Of a stretch of 64,000 nucleotides of DNA, positions 43,028-51,759 are shown one piece after another. Numbering within the stretch: the first letter of the stretch is position 1; each line of letters opens with the position of its first letter. The position numbers and the translations under genes were made by a program. Origin of the DNA: Streptomyces antnestii (GTDB lineage: Bacteria > Actinomycetota > Actinomycetes > Streptomycetales > Streptomycetaceae); contig NZ_RZYA01000009.1 of assembly GCF_004005495.1 (NCBI RefSeq), positions 124,001-188,000 of the forward strand, written 5' to 3'. The notes under the pieces were generated by a model. It was not told where the DNA came from, ran no database searches, and worked only from the letters and a program-made list of their open reading frames with translations.

Positions 43028-44221
43028 GTGCACCCTGGCCCCGCCGTAGCCACGCCCCCTGCCGGCCAAGAACGCGTCGCGCACCTTCCTCGCAGGGTGC
43101 GCGGCGCGCTGCGCAGAGCGGCGCCGGCCCTGGCGCTCTATGCGGCGGCGCGCCTGGCCGGCCTCGCTGTGGCCGGTGCCGTCGCCCTCAGGACGCACAG
43201 GTCGCTGTGGACCGCGCTGGGCACCTCCTGGGACAGCAACTGGTACACGGGCATCGCGCAGCACGGCTACGGGACGACGCTCGCCGGGAGGCACGGATTC
43301 ACCTACACCGACCTGGCGTTCTTCCCGCTCTATCCCGCCCTGCAGCGCTCCCTCGCCACGCTTGTTCCCGTCCACATGACCGTTGCCGGTCTCGTGGTGG
43401 CGTGGCTCTCGGCGCTCGCCGCCGCCTGGGGCATCTACGCCGTGGGAGAGCTCCTCCACGGCCGCCGGACCGGCATCGCGCTGGCCCTCCTGTGGGGGAC
43501 CCTCCTGCATGCCGTCGTGGAGACCATGGCCTACAGCGAGTCGCTGATGACTGCTCTGTCCGCCTGGTCGCTCTACGCTCTGCTCACCCGTCGCCGGCTC
43601 TGGGCAGGCGTCCTGGCCCTGCTCGCCGGGCTCACCCGGCCCAACGGCGTCGCCGTGGCGGTTGCCGTCCTCTGCGCCGCGGGGCTCGCCGTGCTGCGGA
43701 GCCGCCACGACCGCCGCGACTGGCGTGTCTGGGTGAGCATGGCCCTTGCACCGCTCGGCTGGTTCGGGTACCTGGCCTGGGTGGGCACTCGCTCCGGTGG
43801 CCCGCTCGGCTACTTCGAGATCGAGCGGGACTGGGGCTCCCGATTCGATTTCGGGGTCAGCGAAATCCGGTTCCTCAAACACGTCTTCACCGACCGGGGC
43901 ACTCCCCCGCATCTCGCCTACTACATGGGAGCCGCCGCCGTCCTCGTCGCTCTGGCCGCACTCGTGCTGCTCGCCCTCGACCGGCCGCCGCTGCCCGTGC
44001 TCGTGTATGCGATCGTGCTCGTCGTCATCGCCGTCGGCGGATCCATGTTCTACGCCTGCAAACCACGCTTCCTTCTCCCCGCGTTCCCCCTGCTGCTTCC
44101 CGCCGCCGTCGCCCTGACCAGAGCGCGACCGCGCGCCGGTGCGGCACTCCTTGCCGGGTTCGCCGTCGTCTCCGCCGTCTACGGCGCGTACACACTCTTC
44201 TACGCCGGCACCGCCCCCTGA
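43028..44221 (+). CDS. PIG-V-like mannosyltransferase, integral membrane
   Basis: Membrane protein of 397 aa with about nine helices. The first loop has WDSNWYTGIAQHGY and then LAFFPLYPALQR, the signature of PIG-V (GT76/GT-C) polyprenol-phosphate-mannose-dependent mannosyltransferases; LTRPNGVA is also typical. Actinobacterial relatives work in cell-envelope glycan or protein O-mannosylation, on the outer face. The start is GTG at 43028 with GGAGG eleven bases before; GTG at 43016 overlaps that GGAGG. It lies 149 bp after efeB, in the same direction, with no obvious functional tie to it. Confidence 0.82.
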   Translation: MHPGPAVATPPAGQERVAHLPRRVRGALRRAAPALALYAAARLAGLAVAGAVALRTHRSLWTALGTSWDSNWYTGIAQHGYGTTLAGRHGFTYTDLAFFPLYPALQRSLATLVPVHMTVAGLVVAWLSALAAAWGIYAVGELLHGRRTGIALALLWGTLLHAVVETMAYSESLMTALSAWSLYALLTRRRLWAGVLALLAGLTRPNGVAVAVAVLCAAGLAVLRSRHDRRDWRVWVSMALAPLGWFGYLAWVGTRSGGPLGYFEIERDWGSRFDFGVSEIRFLKHVFTDRGTPPHLAYYMGAAAVLVALAALVLLALDRPPLPVLVYAIVLVVIAVGGSMFYACKPRFLLPAFPLLLPAAVALTRARPRAGAALLAGFAVVSAVYGAYTLFYAGTAP

Positions 44222-44350
44222 AAGGTCCTCAGGAATGCGGGTTCAGGTTCCGGGTGCCAGAAGGCAGGCGCCGAGGCCGGCCGCCCGGGTGGGCCTCCCG
44301 ATCCGGCCGGGTCCGGTCCTTCGCTCTCCTCGTGGCGCGTTCCCCTGGTC

Positions 44351-44674
44351 GCTCGACGTCGAGCGGGCCGGCTCTTCTACGACGGCACCTTCAGCGCCGC
44401 GAAGTACCGTGCCTGGCTGGATCGTTGGGCGGTGGGTCCGGTCGTCCTGCCCGCCGGCCGCCCCGACGGTGCCGGCGTCGCCGAGGCCGGCCTGTTCGTG
44501 CACATGCCCTCAGCGGGGTCGACGACCGTACGAATCGCCTACTCCCTTTGGCTGAACGCACCGGGCGCATGCGTCGAGCGCGCCGGCGCCTGGACCCGCC
44601 TCGCGGTTCCCGAACGGGGCGACTACCGCCTCGGATCGGCCTGTCGCCTCCCGAGGTCGAACGGCTGTGGCTGA
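44351..44674 (+). pseudogene. Remnant of a glycosyltransferase-like membrane protein C-terminus
   Basis: An open stretch in the same frame as the preceding gene, starting after its stop. It reads GRLFYDGTFSAAKYRAWLDR, WAVGPVVLPAGRPD and, later, TTVRIAYSLWLNAPGACVERA and LAVPERGDYRLGSACRLPR. This order resembles the soluble C-terminal tail of large Streptomyces membrane glycosyltransferase-like proteins, but the middle of the tail and all transmembrane parts are missing and there is no start signal. It is probably a decayed fragment. The assignment is from memory of the family and is not certain. Confidence 0.42.
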
Positions 44675-44727
44675 ACATCGGGGCGTACTGATCCTCCGAC
44701 GGCCCCATCGGTTCGGTGGCCCGCTGC

Positions 44728-45453
44728 TCAGTACTCCAGGCGGTATCCGTGTCCCCGCAACGTGGTGATGCGGGGCAGGCGGGCCGGCGGGGGCGATGCG
44801 GCTGCTGCCTCGGCGAGGCGGCGGCGCAGGGCCGCCATGGTGACGTCGAGGGTCTTGGTGGATCCGAACCAGTTCTCGTCCCAGACCTCGGACATCAGGG
44901 TTTCGCGCGCAACGGCCTCGCCGGTGCGCTGGGCGAGGACGGCGAGCAGGTCGAACTCCTTGGGGCGGAGACGGAGTTCCTCGTTGTTCAGGAGGCAGCG
45001 GCGGGCCGTGGTGTCGAGGACGAGGTCGCCGAGGTGGATGGGGTCCTGCGGCGGGGAGGTGACGGTCCGGCGGCGCAGGTGTGCGCGGAGGCGGGCGAGG
45101 AGAACGCTGAGGCTGAAGGGTTTGACGAGGTAGTCGTCGGCTCCGGCGTCGAGGCCGGCGATGACGTCGATGTCGTCGGTGCGGGCGGTGAGGATGATGA
45201 TCAGCAGGTCGGGGTGGCGGGCTCGCAGGGTGCGGGCGATGTCCAGGCCGTCCATGTCGGGCAGGCCCAGATCGAGGAGCAGCACGTCGTAGCGGGACCG
45301 CGCGGCCTCGGTGAGAGCGCCCGCTCCGGTGCGGCTCCAGGTGGCGGCGTAGTCGTTGCTGAGCAGGCCGGTCCGGAGATGACGGCCGATGGTGTCGTCG
45401 TCCTCGACGACGAGGACCCGGTGGTGGCCGCGGTCGACGGTGGGTGCACGCAT
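44728..45453 (-). CDS. OmpR-family two-component response regulator
   Basis: Regulator of 241 aa. The receiver domain (about 12-125) has VLVVEDDD, phospho-acceptor Asp61 in LLLDLGLPDMDG and Lys in YLVKPFS. The C-terminal winged helix (about 140-240) has LRPKEFDLLAVLAQR and RITTLRGHGYRLEY. The ATG at 45453 follows GGAGAG. It is the last gene of the leftward ABC operon, 56 bp after the permease gene. Its probable partner kinase is the divergent gene at 50336, so kinase and regulator flank the transport operon. Confidence 0.93.
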   Translation of the reverse strand: MRAPTVDRGHHRVLVVEDDDTIGRHLRTGLLSNDYAATWSRTGAGALTEAARSRYDVLLLDLGLPDMDGLDIARTLRARHPDLLIIILTARTDDIDVIAGLDAGADDYLVKPFSLSVLLARLRAHLRRRTVTSPPQDPIHLGDLVLDTTARRCLLNNEELRLRPKEFDLLAVLAQRTGEAVARETLMSEVWDENWFGSTKTLDVTMAALRRRLAEAAAASPPPARLPRITTLRGHGYRLEY

Positions 45454-45509
45454 GCTCTCCAGCCTAGGAGCCGTCGGGGCGGGCGGCGCCGCGGCCGCGT
45501 CCGCGCTCG

Positions 45510-48155
45510 TCACAGGTCGCGGAGCTCTTCCACGGCCGGCCGGCCCGCGCCGCGGATGCCGTTGAGGGCGGCGGCCAGGATGGCGGCGACCGCGGCGACC
45601 GCGGTCAGGGCCAGGTAGGTGCCGGGCACCGCGAGGCTCGCGGGTGGTGGGTCGAAGACGCCGGTGAGGACCTTGACCAGCATCTCCGACAGCGCCCAGC
45701 CGATGAGCGCGCCGCCGGCGAGGCCGCCCGTGGCGAGCAGCAGGGCCTCGGTGAGGACCATGCCGCGCAGTTGGCGGCTCCTGGCACCCAGCACGGTGGC
45801 GATGGCGAAGGTGCGGCGGCGTTCCGCGAGTCCGAGGGCGAGGACGAGTCCACCGGCCCCGGCGGCGAGCAGCACGGCGAAGGCGAGTTCGATGCGGGTG
45901 AGTCCGGCCAGGTCGACGGAGGTGAGGCTGGTGCCGACGGTGCCGCGCGTCTGGGTGAGGTCGGTGACGGTGGCGCTGGTGCCGAGCCGGGTGCGCAGTT
46001 GTGTGGCGACCTGCTTCTGGTGGGTGCCGCCGGTGTCGAGGAGGAACGCTCCGACGGCGTCGCTGCCGGTCGCCTTCGCCACGTAGTCGGCGTTGGTGAC
46101 GAAGAAGCTGTCCTTCGGCGCGGTCGGGAATTCCTTGACGATGCCGGCGTAGTGGAACGGCACCGTGCGCAGGGACTTCGTGCGGGCGTCCTGGACACGG
46201 AGGTTGACGGTGTCGCCGGGAGAGAGCTGGAAGTCCTTGACGGTCTCTTCGCTGACCAGCAGGTTGTCGGGGCGCTGGGTGAGCCGCCGCATGAGCTGTC
46301 CGGTGGTGCCGCCGGCGAAGTAGGCGTCCTGGAGGGAGGTGGCTCGTGCGATGGTGCCGGGCCGGACGCCGTAGAGGTCCTGCAGGTCGGAGCCGACGTA
46401 GGCGAAGCGGTGCTGCACGGGCTCGACGTGGCGCACTCCGGGGACCCGCAGCTGGCCTGCCGCGCCCGGAGGGACGTGGGCGCCGGGCGGCTCGGTGACC
46501 GTGACGTCGGCGCCGTTGGTGAGCCGGGCGTCCGCCTCGGCCTGCTGCCGGTAGGTGGAGTTGAAGACGGCGGTGGAGATGGCGAAGGACACCGCGAGGG
46601 CGAGCAGCACGACGGAGCGGGCCAGCGGGCGCCGCCGCCGGGACATCACGGCGGCCGTGGTCCCCGCGAGGGTCGCCGTGAGCGGGCGGGCGAGGCGGGC
46701 CAGCGCCGGGCGGCCGTGCGCCAGGGCCAGCAGGGTCACCCGCCACACCAGCAGTGCGGCGCCGATCCACAGCAGGGCCGGGCCGAGGAAGGCCCAGTAC
46801 GACACGGAGAGGGCGGGTACGCCTTCGGGGGCGAGCACGAGGGCGTACTGGTTGCCGGAGGAGGCCCGGAAGACCAGCCAGGAGCCGATCAGCAGCGCGA
46901 AGTCGACGCCGTAGCGCATCCACCAGGGCGAACGGCGCCGCACACCGGCCTCCTTGCGCGTGTCGGCGACGGTGACGGAGTGCAGGTCGCGCAGGGCGGG
47001 GACGAGGACGGCGCCGGCGGCCACGGCAGCGCCGAGCACGAAGGCGAGGCCGTACCAGAGGGCCCAGCTCCCGGCGCTCGCGCCGAAGGACGCGGTGCCG
47101 AAGGCGAGCCGTCCGGTCAGCGCGGCGATGGCGAGACCGGCGAATCCGCCCACGCCGGCGACCACGGCGGCCTCGAGGCCGGCGAGACCGGTGATCTGAC
47201 GGGGGCTCAGGCCGCGCAGCCGCAGCAGGCCCTGTTCCTGACGGCGCCGCTCTCCGCCGGCCGAGGCGACGGCTGCGGTCAGGGCCGCGGCCAGGAGGGC
47301 GCCGGGGACGCCGAGGAAGAGGAAGAGGATCTGGGCGTAGAGGGCGTCCTGGCGGGCGGAGTCGAGGGCGGCGCCGAGGTTGTCACCGACCAGGGCCCCG
47401 CCCGCCGACTTGGCCTCCAGGTTGTGCGCCGCGCCGGTCGTGCTGGTGAAGGCGGCGGCCGGGTCGGAGGGCAGGCCGGCGTCGCGGGCGGCGTGGATCT
47501 GGGTGGTGACGTCCGGGGCGCCGTGGGTGAGGGAGGCGAAGCGGCCGGCGGGCACCAGGACTACGTTGTCGGGAGGTGCGGTCGGCTGGGTCTGGGCGGG
47601 GGCGCCGACCTTCTGGAACAGGGAGTCCGCCTGGGGCAGGTCGACCACGCCGTCGACCCGGACCTGCCGCACCCCGACGTTCGGCAGATGGATACCGACG
47701 GTGTCACCGGGGGCCGCATGCAGGTTGGACGCGGTCTGCTGGGCCAGCAGGACGCCGGTGGGGGCCCCTGTGAGAGTGCGGATCTCGTCGGGGAACCGGG
47801 CGCGGTATCCGGCGGGCAGGCCCAGCACCATACCGGGGCCGGTGGTCTGTGTGCTGCCTTGCACGCGCGCGGTGAAGCCGGTGGTGCGGGCGAATCCGAC
47901 CGGGAGGGCGGCCCGGGTGCCGGGCGCCTTCTGTACCAGGGACAGGACGGCGTTCGGGTCGGCGCCGGGCTGCACCTCGACCTGCCAGGCGACGGCGACC
48001 GAGCGCACGGCGCGCTGCGTCATCGTGGCCTTGGAGGCGGTGAGGAAGGACCCGAGCGCGGCGACGAGGGCGACGGCGAGCGCGATCCCGGCCACGGCGG
48101 CCGCGAGGCGTCCGGTGCGGTGACGGGCCAGGCCGCTCGTCCACGAGGTGATCAT
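45510..48155 (-). CDS. FtsX-type ABC transporter permease (MacB/LolCE-like, large)
   Basis: Membrane protein of 881 aa with two FtsX modules. The first helix is at residues 17-40, followed by a roughly 200-residue extracellular domain. A block of helices comes at about 265-500, a second external domain at about 550-740, and three final helices at about 755-870. This build matches actinobacterial lipoprotein-release or peptide-export permeases. The ATG at 48155 overlaps the ATPase stop as ATGA. Only one permease accompanies two ATPases, so the ATPases probably form a heterodimer on it. Confidence 0.88.
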   Translation of the reverse strand: MITSWTSGLARHRTGRLAAAVAGIALAVALVAALGSFLTASKATMTQRAVRSVAVAWQVEVQPGADPNAVLSLVQKAPGTRAALPVGFARTTGFTARVQGSTQTTGPGMVLGLPAGYRARFPDEIRTLTGAPTGVLLAQQTASNLHAAPGDTVGIHLPNVGVRQVRVDGVVDLPQADSLFQKVGAPAQTQPTAPPDNVVLVPAGRFASLTHGAPDVTTQIHAARDAGLPSDPAAAFTSTTGAAHNLEAKSAGGALVGDNLGAALDSARQDALYAQILFLFLGVPGALLAAALTAAVASAGGERRRQEQGLLRLRGLSPRQITGLAGLEAAVVAGVGGFAGLAIAALTGRLAFGTASFGASAGSWALWYGLAFVLGAAVAAGAVLVPALRDLHSVTVADTRKEAGVRRRSPWWMRYGVDFALLIGSWLVFRASSGNQYALVLAPEGVPALSVSYWAFLGPALLWIGAALLVWRVTLLALAHGRPALARLARPLTATLAGTTAAVMSRRRRPLARSVVLLALAVSFAISTAVFNSTYRQQAEADARLTNGADVTVTEPPGAHVPPGAAGQLRVPGVRHVEPVQHRFAYVGSDLQDLYGVRPGTIARATSLQDAYFAGGTTGQLMRRLTQRPDNLLVSEETVKDFQLSPGDTVNLRVQDARTKSLRTVPFHYAGIVKEFPTAPKDSFFVTNADYVAKATGSDAVGAFLLDTGGTHQKQVATQLRTRLGTSATVTDLTQTRGTVGTSLTSVDLAGLTRIELAFAVLLAAGAGGLVLALGLAERRRTFAIATVLGARSRQLRGMVLTEALLLATGGLAGGALIGWALSEMLVKVLTGVFDPPPASLAVPGTYLALTAVAAVAAILAAALNGIRGAGRPAVEELRDL

Positions 48156-48814
48156 GGCGCTTCCTCCGGTGCGAGCAGCCGCCCGTCGCGCATGGTCCGC
48201 CGGATGGTGAGGCGGGCGGCGACGGCCGGATCGTGGGTGGTGACGACGAGAGCCGCTCCCGTGCGGTCGGCGGCGGCCAGCAGGACGTCGAGGACGTGGG
48301 CGCCGGTGGCGTGGTCCAGTTGCCCGGTGGGCTCGTCGGCGAGTATCAGTCGCGGTGCCTGCGCCAGGACGCGGGCCACCGCGACGCGCTGGGCCTGGCC
48401 GCCCGAGATCTCCTCGGGCAGCCGGTCGGCGAGGTCGGCCGCGTCGACCAGGCCGAGGGCCTCGATGACCGGCAGGCGGGTCTCCGCCTCCGTGCGGCCG
48501 GCGAGCACCAGCGGCAGTGCGGTGTTCTCGGCGACGTCGAGTGCCGGAATGAGGCTGTCGGCCTGGAAGACGAGGCCGATGGCGGACGGCCCGTCGAGGC
48601 CGGGCCGGCTGACGGAGCCGCTGGTGGGGCGTTCGAGCCCGGCCAGCAGGTGCAGCAGCGACGACTTTCCCGACCCGGACGGGCCGACGACGGCCAGCCG
48701 GTCCCCCGCGCGGACATCCACGTCGGCGCCGTGCACCGCGACCACGGCCGTCGCGCCCCGCCCGAAGGTCAGGGCAGCGTCCTGACAGGTGACGAGCACC
48801 TCACCGGAAGGCAT
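48152..48814 (-). CDS. ABC transporter ATPase, MacB/LolD type (second)
   Basis: ATPase of 220 aa. Walker A is GPSGSGKSSLL, the signature EEISGGQAQRVAVARVLAQ and Walker B LILADEPTGQLD. This is the class that drives FtsX-fold permeases. The start overlaps the end of the preceding ATPase gene by 14 bases. It is clearly diverged from that first ATPase, so this is not a simple recent duplication. Confidence 0.9.
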   Translation of the reverse strand: MPSGEVLVTCQDAALTFGRGATAVVAVHGADVDVRAGDRLAVVGPSGSGKSSLLHLLAGLERPTSGSVSRPGLDGPSAIGLVFQADSLIPALDVAENTALPLVLAGRTEAETRLPVIEALGLVDAADLADRLPEEISGGQAQRVAVARVLAQAPRLILADEPTGQLDHATGAHVLDVLLAAADRTGAALVVTTHDPAVAARLTIRRTMRDGRLLAPEEAP

Positions 48815-49526
48815 GACCGGTCTCCCTCCCGCCCTTCTCCCGGGCCCGGCCGTCGTCCAGTGCGACCACCCGGTCGGCGATGCGGACGGCCTCCGCGCTG
48901 TGCGTCACGATCAGCACCGCGCTGCCGTCGGCGGCCCGGTCCCGCAGCATGCGCAGCACCAACTGCTCGGTGTCTCCGTCGAGTTCACCGGTCGGTTCGT
49001 CGGCCAGCAGGACGGCGGGCGAGTTGGCGAGCGCCACGGCGAGCCCGGCGCGCGCCAGTTCGCCGCCGGACAGTTGCCGGGGCAGCGCGCGTCCCCGCCG
49101 CTCGATCCCCACCTGTTCCAGGAGCGCCTCGGCGGTCATGGCGGGACGGCCGCGCACGGCGTGCTGGGCCATGCGGATGTTGTCGCGCACGCTCAGGTGG
49201 GGCAGCAGGTTGCGGGTCTGCAGGAGGACGCCGACGTGCCGGGCACGCAGCCGGGCCCGTTCGGTCTCCGGCCGGTGGCTGATCCGTACGCCGTCCACCC
49301 GGACCTCGCCGCCGGACGGCTCGTCCAGACCGGCCAGGCACGCCAGCAGCGTGGACTTGCCCGCCCCGGAGGGCCCGACGACGGCGACGGTCTCGCCCCG
49401 CCCCACGCGCAGCGACACGCCGCGCAGTGCGAGGGTCTCCTCCTCACCGGCCCGGTAGAAGCGGTACAGCTCACGAGCGGTGAGGACATCGTCGTCGGTC
49501 GACGGCACGGCGGTCATCGCGCTCAC
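48801..49526 (-). CDS. ABC transporter ATPase, MacB/LolD type (first)
   Basis: ATPase of 241 aa. Walker A is GPSGAGKSTLL, the signature QLSGGELARAGLAVAL and Walker B VLLADEPTGELD. The signature helix has ELARAG where QQQRVA is common, a difference between the two ATPases of this operon. The preferred start is GTG at 49526 because it overlaps the lipoprotein stop as GTGA; the ATG at 49517 is possible. The operon order is lipoprotein, this ATPase, second ATPase, permease, response regulator. Confidence 0.9.
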   Translation of the reverse strand: MSAMTAVPSTDDDVLTARELYRFYRAGEEETLALRGVSLRVGRGETVAVVGPSGAGKSTLLACLAGLDEPSGGEVRVDGVRISHRPETERARLRARHVGVLLQTRNLLPHLSVRDNIRMAQHAVRGRPAMTAEALLEQVGIERRGRALPRQLSGGELARAGLAVALANSPAVLLADEPTGELDGDTEQLVLRMLRDRAADGSAVLIVTHSAEAVRIADRVVALDDGRAREKGGRETGHAFR

Positions 49527-50176
49527 CGCCACGTGAAGGAGTCGCTGACGATGCGCCACGGGTCGACGTTGTCGGCGTTGACCGGACCGGACAGCGTCAG
49601 ATCGACCTCGTGCCCCTGCCGGTAGAACGCGTAGCGCTCGAAGGCGTCCCGTACCACCTTGCCCGTGACCGGGTCCTTGGCGGAGTCGCCCTGGTAGGTG
49701 AGCCGGACGACACGACCGCTGTGCCGCTGCACCTCCGAGACCTTCGGCTGGGCGAACTTCGCCACCTGCGACCTGAGCTGCGGTACGACCGTGCTGGTGA
49801 CCGAACCGGCCGTGGGCGCGGCCGTGGCGGTGGCCGTGGTGACGCGGACGGTGTTCAGTTTGTCCGTGAACACGGTCGCGGCCCCCTTGTCGGTGCGTGC
49901 CCAGCCCTCGGGCACCTTCACCGTGAAGCCGCTGAACCCGCCGGCCGGCCGGAACGCCACGTACACCTGGTTGTCGGGAATGTCGCCGGGCGGATTGGAC
50001 TCCGTGGGCGCCGGGCTCGGCTGCGCACCGCCACCGCCGCCGCTGCTGCTGCCGGACGAGACGGGGGAGCCCTTAGAGGCCGCGCCGGCGTGCGACCCGC
50101 CGCCAGAACATCCGGCGACGGTCACCGCCGCGACCAGCGCCAGACCGGCCGCCGCCGCCGTGCGTGCATGTGCCAT
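49523..50176 (-). CDS. Lipoprotein of unknown function, ABC operon leader
   Basis: Protein of 217 aa with a lipoprotein signal ending in VAGC, then a Gly/Ser/Pro-rich linker (about residues 25-65) and a globular domain (about 70-217) with FTVKVPEGWARTDKG and HEVDLTLSGPVNADNVDPWR. The domain resembles small actinobacterial substrate-interaction or MOG1/PsbP-like lipoproteins, but I cannot name it firmly. AGGAGG stands eight bases before the ATG at 50176. As first gene of the operon it may present substrate to the transporter or signal to the kinase. Confidence 0.78.
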   Translation of the reverse strand: MAHARTAAAAGLALVAAVTVAGCSGGGSHAGAASKGSPVSSGSSSGGGGGAQPSPAPTESNPPGDIPDNQVYVAFRPAGGFSGFTVKVPEGWARTDKGAATVFTDKLNTVRVTTATATAAPTAGSVTSTVVPQLRSQVAKFAQPKVSEVQRHSGRVVRLTYQGDSAKDPVTGKVVRDAFERYAFYRQGHEVDLTLSGPVNADNVDPWRIVSDSFTWR

Positions 50177-50294
50177 GGCCACTGCCCTCCTGGGAGGCCT
50201 GAGACCGACGGAGGCCGGTCATGGCACCGACGCTAGGAGGCGGCCGGTTAACGCCCCGCACACCGACGGTTAGACGACGGCAAAAGTGCGTGGC

Positions 50295-50320
50295 GCACCC
50301 GGCCCGCGCGGGCCGGGTGC
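50295..50320. promoter_or_regulatory. Perfect 26-bp palindrome before the histidine kinase gene
   Basis: GCACCCGGCCCGC is followed directly by its exact reverse complement, ending 15 bases before the kinase start codon. A TTAGAC at about 50271-50276 could be a -10, which would put the palindrome in the 5' leader. It could be an operator, or an RNA hairpin just upstream of the ribosome site. Confidence 0.7.
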
Positions 50321-50335
50321 ACGCAGGATGAAGGC

Positions 50336-51667
50336 ATGAGACAGCGCGTGGTGCGAGTCGCCCTCACCGCCGCCCTGGTCGCCGTGGTCCTCCTCGCCGT
50401 GCCCCTGGCCCTGGCCATCAGGTCCTCCCTGTACGCCGACCAGCGCGACTCCCTGGAACGGGCGGCACTGTCCGGTGCCGTCCGGATCAGCCCCGACTAC
50501 GCGACCGGCGACCCGGTGGAGCTCCCGGCAGGCCCGGCCGGCGGACACCTCGGCCTGTACGACCCGCAGTTGCGGCTCCGGGCGGGCAACGGCCCCCGCA
50601 CCGGTGACGCGGCCGTGCGAAGGGCGCTCAGGGCCGAGGTGGTGCGCGGCCACTCCGGCGACGACCTGATCGTCACGGTGCCCGTCTCCCACGCCGAGCG
50701 GGTGATCGGGGTCGTGCGCGCCTCCTCGCCGGCCGCCGCCGTTCGTGGCCGTGTCCTCGCCGTGTGGGCGGTCCTCGCGGGCGCGTGCGCCCTCGCGCTG
50801 ACCGTGGCGGTCCTGATCGCCCGCCGCCAGGCGCGACGGCTGGCCGCCCCGCTGGAGGACCTCTCCCGCCACAGCCGGGCGGTCACTGCCGGCGACCTCG
50901 GAGCCCGGGCCGCCCCCAGCGACATCGCCGAGATCGACCAGGTCGCGCGCGCCCACAACGAGATGCTGCAGAGCCTGACCGAACTCCTGCGTCACGAGCG
51001 CGACTTCACCGCCAACGCCTCCCACCAGCTGCGCACCCCGCTGACCGGACTGCAGCTCACCCTCGAGGCGGGCCTTGAGCAGACGGACGAGGGCCACCTT
51101 CGGGACACCCTCCGGGCGGCGCTGGCCACCACTCGCCGTCTGCACAGCACCGTCGAGGAGGTGCTGCGGCTGTCCCGCTCCCGCGGCCTGCCCCGCTCCG
51201 CCGCCCCGCACACGCCCGTGCTGCGGCTCCTGCGCGAGACCGGGGAACGCTGGCACGGGACGCTCGCGCGCGACGGCCGACGCCTGGAGTGCGAATTCCA
51301 TGACGTACCGGACGACGTCCTCGTCCCCGGCACCCCGGTCGCCGAGATCCTCGGCATCCTGCTGGACAACGCGCATGTCCACGGGCGCGGCACCATCCGC
51401 CTCGGAGTGCGGGACCTCGACAACGCGCTCGCCTTCGACGTCAGTGACGAAGGCACCGTGCACGACGAGGCGGCCAGGCTGTTCGACCGCGGCCACAGCG
51501 GCAACGGGGAGGGAACGGGGATCGGTCTCGCCCTCGCCGACGACCTGGCCGTCTCCCTCGGCGGCAGGCTCTCCCTGTCCCACCGTCACCCCACCACCTT
51601 CACCCTGCTCATCCCGGTCCGTCAGGACGGGACCACCCAGGACGGAATCACTGAGGGCGAGGGCTGA
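50336..51667 (+). CDS. Sensor histidine kinase
   Basis: Membrane kinase of 443 aa. A first helix (about residues 8-29), an extracellular sensor of about 105 residues and a second helix (about 138-162) are followed by HAMP (about 163-215). The HisKA His230 is in ASHQLRTPLTGLQ. The ATPase domain has ILGILLDNAHVHG and GTGIGLALADDLA. The G1 box reads DVSDEGTV, lacking the usual DxGxG second Gly. It is divergent from the lipoprotein/ABC operon whose last gene is the response regulator, so it is the probable cognate kinase. Confidence 0.92.
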   Translation: MRQRVVRVALTAALVAVVLLAVPLALAIRSSLYADQRDSLERAALSGAVRISPDYATGDPVELPAGPAGGHLGLYDPQLRLRAGNGPRTGDAAVRRALRAEVVRGHSGDDLIVTVPVSHAERVIGVVRASSPAAAVRGRVLAVWAVLAGACALALTVAVLIARRQARRLAAPLEDLSRHSRAVTAGDLGARAAPSDIAEIDQVARAHNEMLQSLTELLRHERDFTANASHQLRTPLTGLQLTLEAGLEQTDEGHLRDTLRAALATTRRLHSTVEEVLRLSRSRGLPRSAAPHTPVLRLLRETGERWHGTLARDGRRLECEFHDVPDDVLVPGTPVAEILGILLDNAHVHGRGTIRLGVRDLDNALAFDVSDEGTVHDEAARLFDRGHSGNGEGTGIGLALADDLAVSLGGRLSLSHRHPTTFTLLIPVRQDGTTQDGITEGEG

Positions 51668-51759
51668 AGCTCCACGGAGGAGCGGTCAAAGGGGCCCGGC
51701 GTCCCGCGGCCGGGGCCCGAGAAAGGGCCCCGGCCCGGTGAAGCGAGCGGCCGGTCGGT

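Noticed and set aside
45771..48785. 1004-codon rightward frame opposite the FtsX permease
   Set aside because: Composition is Gly/Asp/Glu/Gln shadow of a leftward membrane gene; no start signal or motifs.
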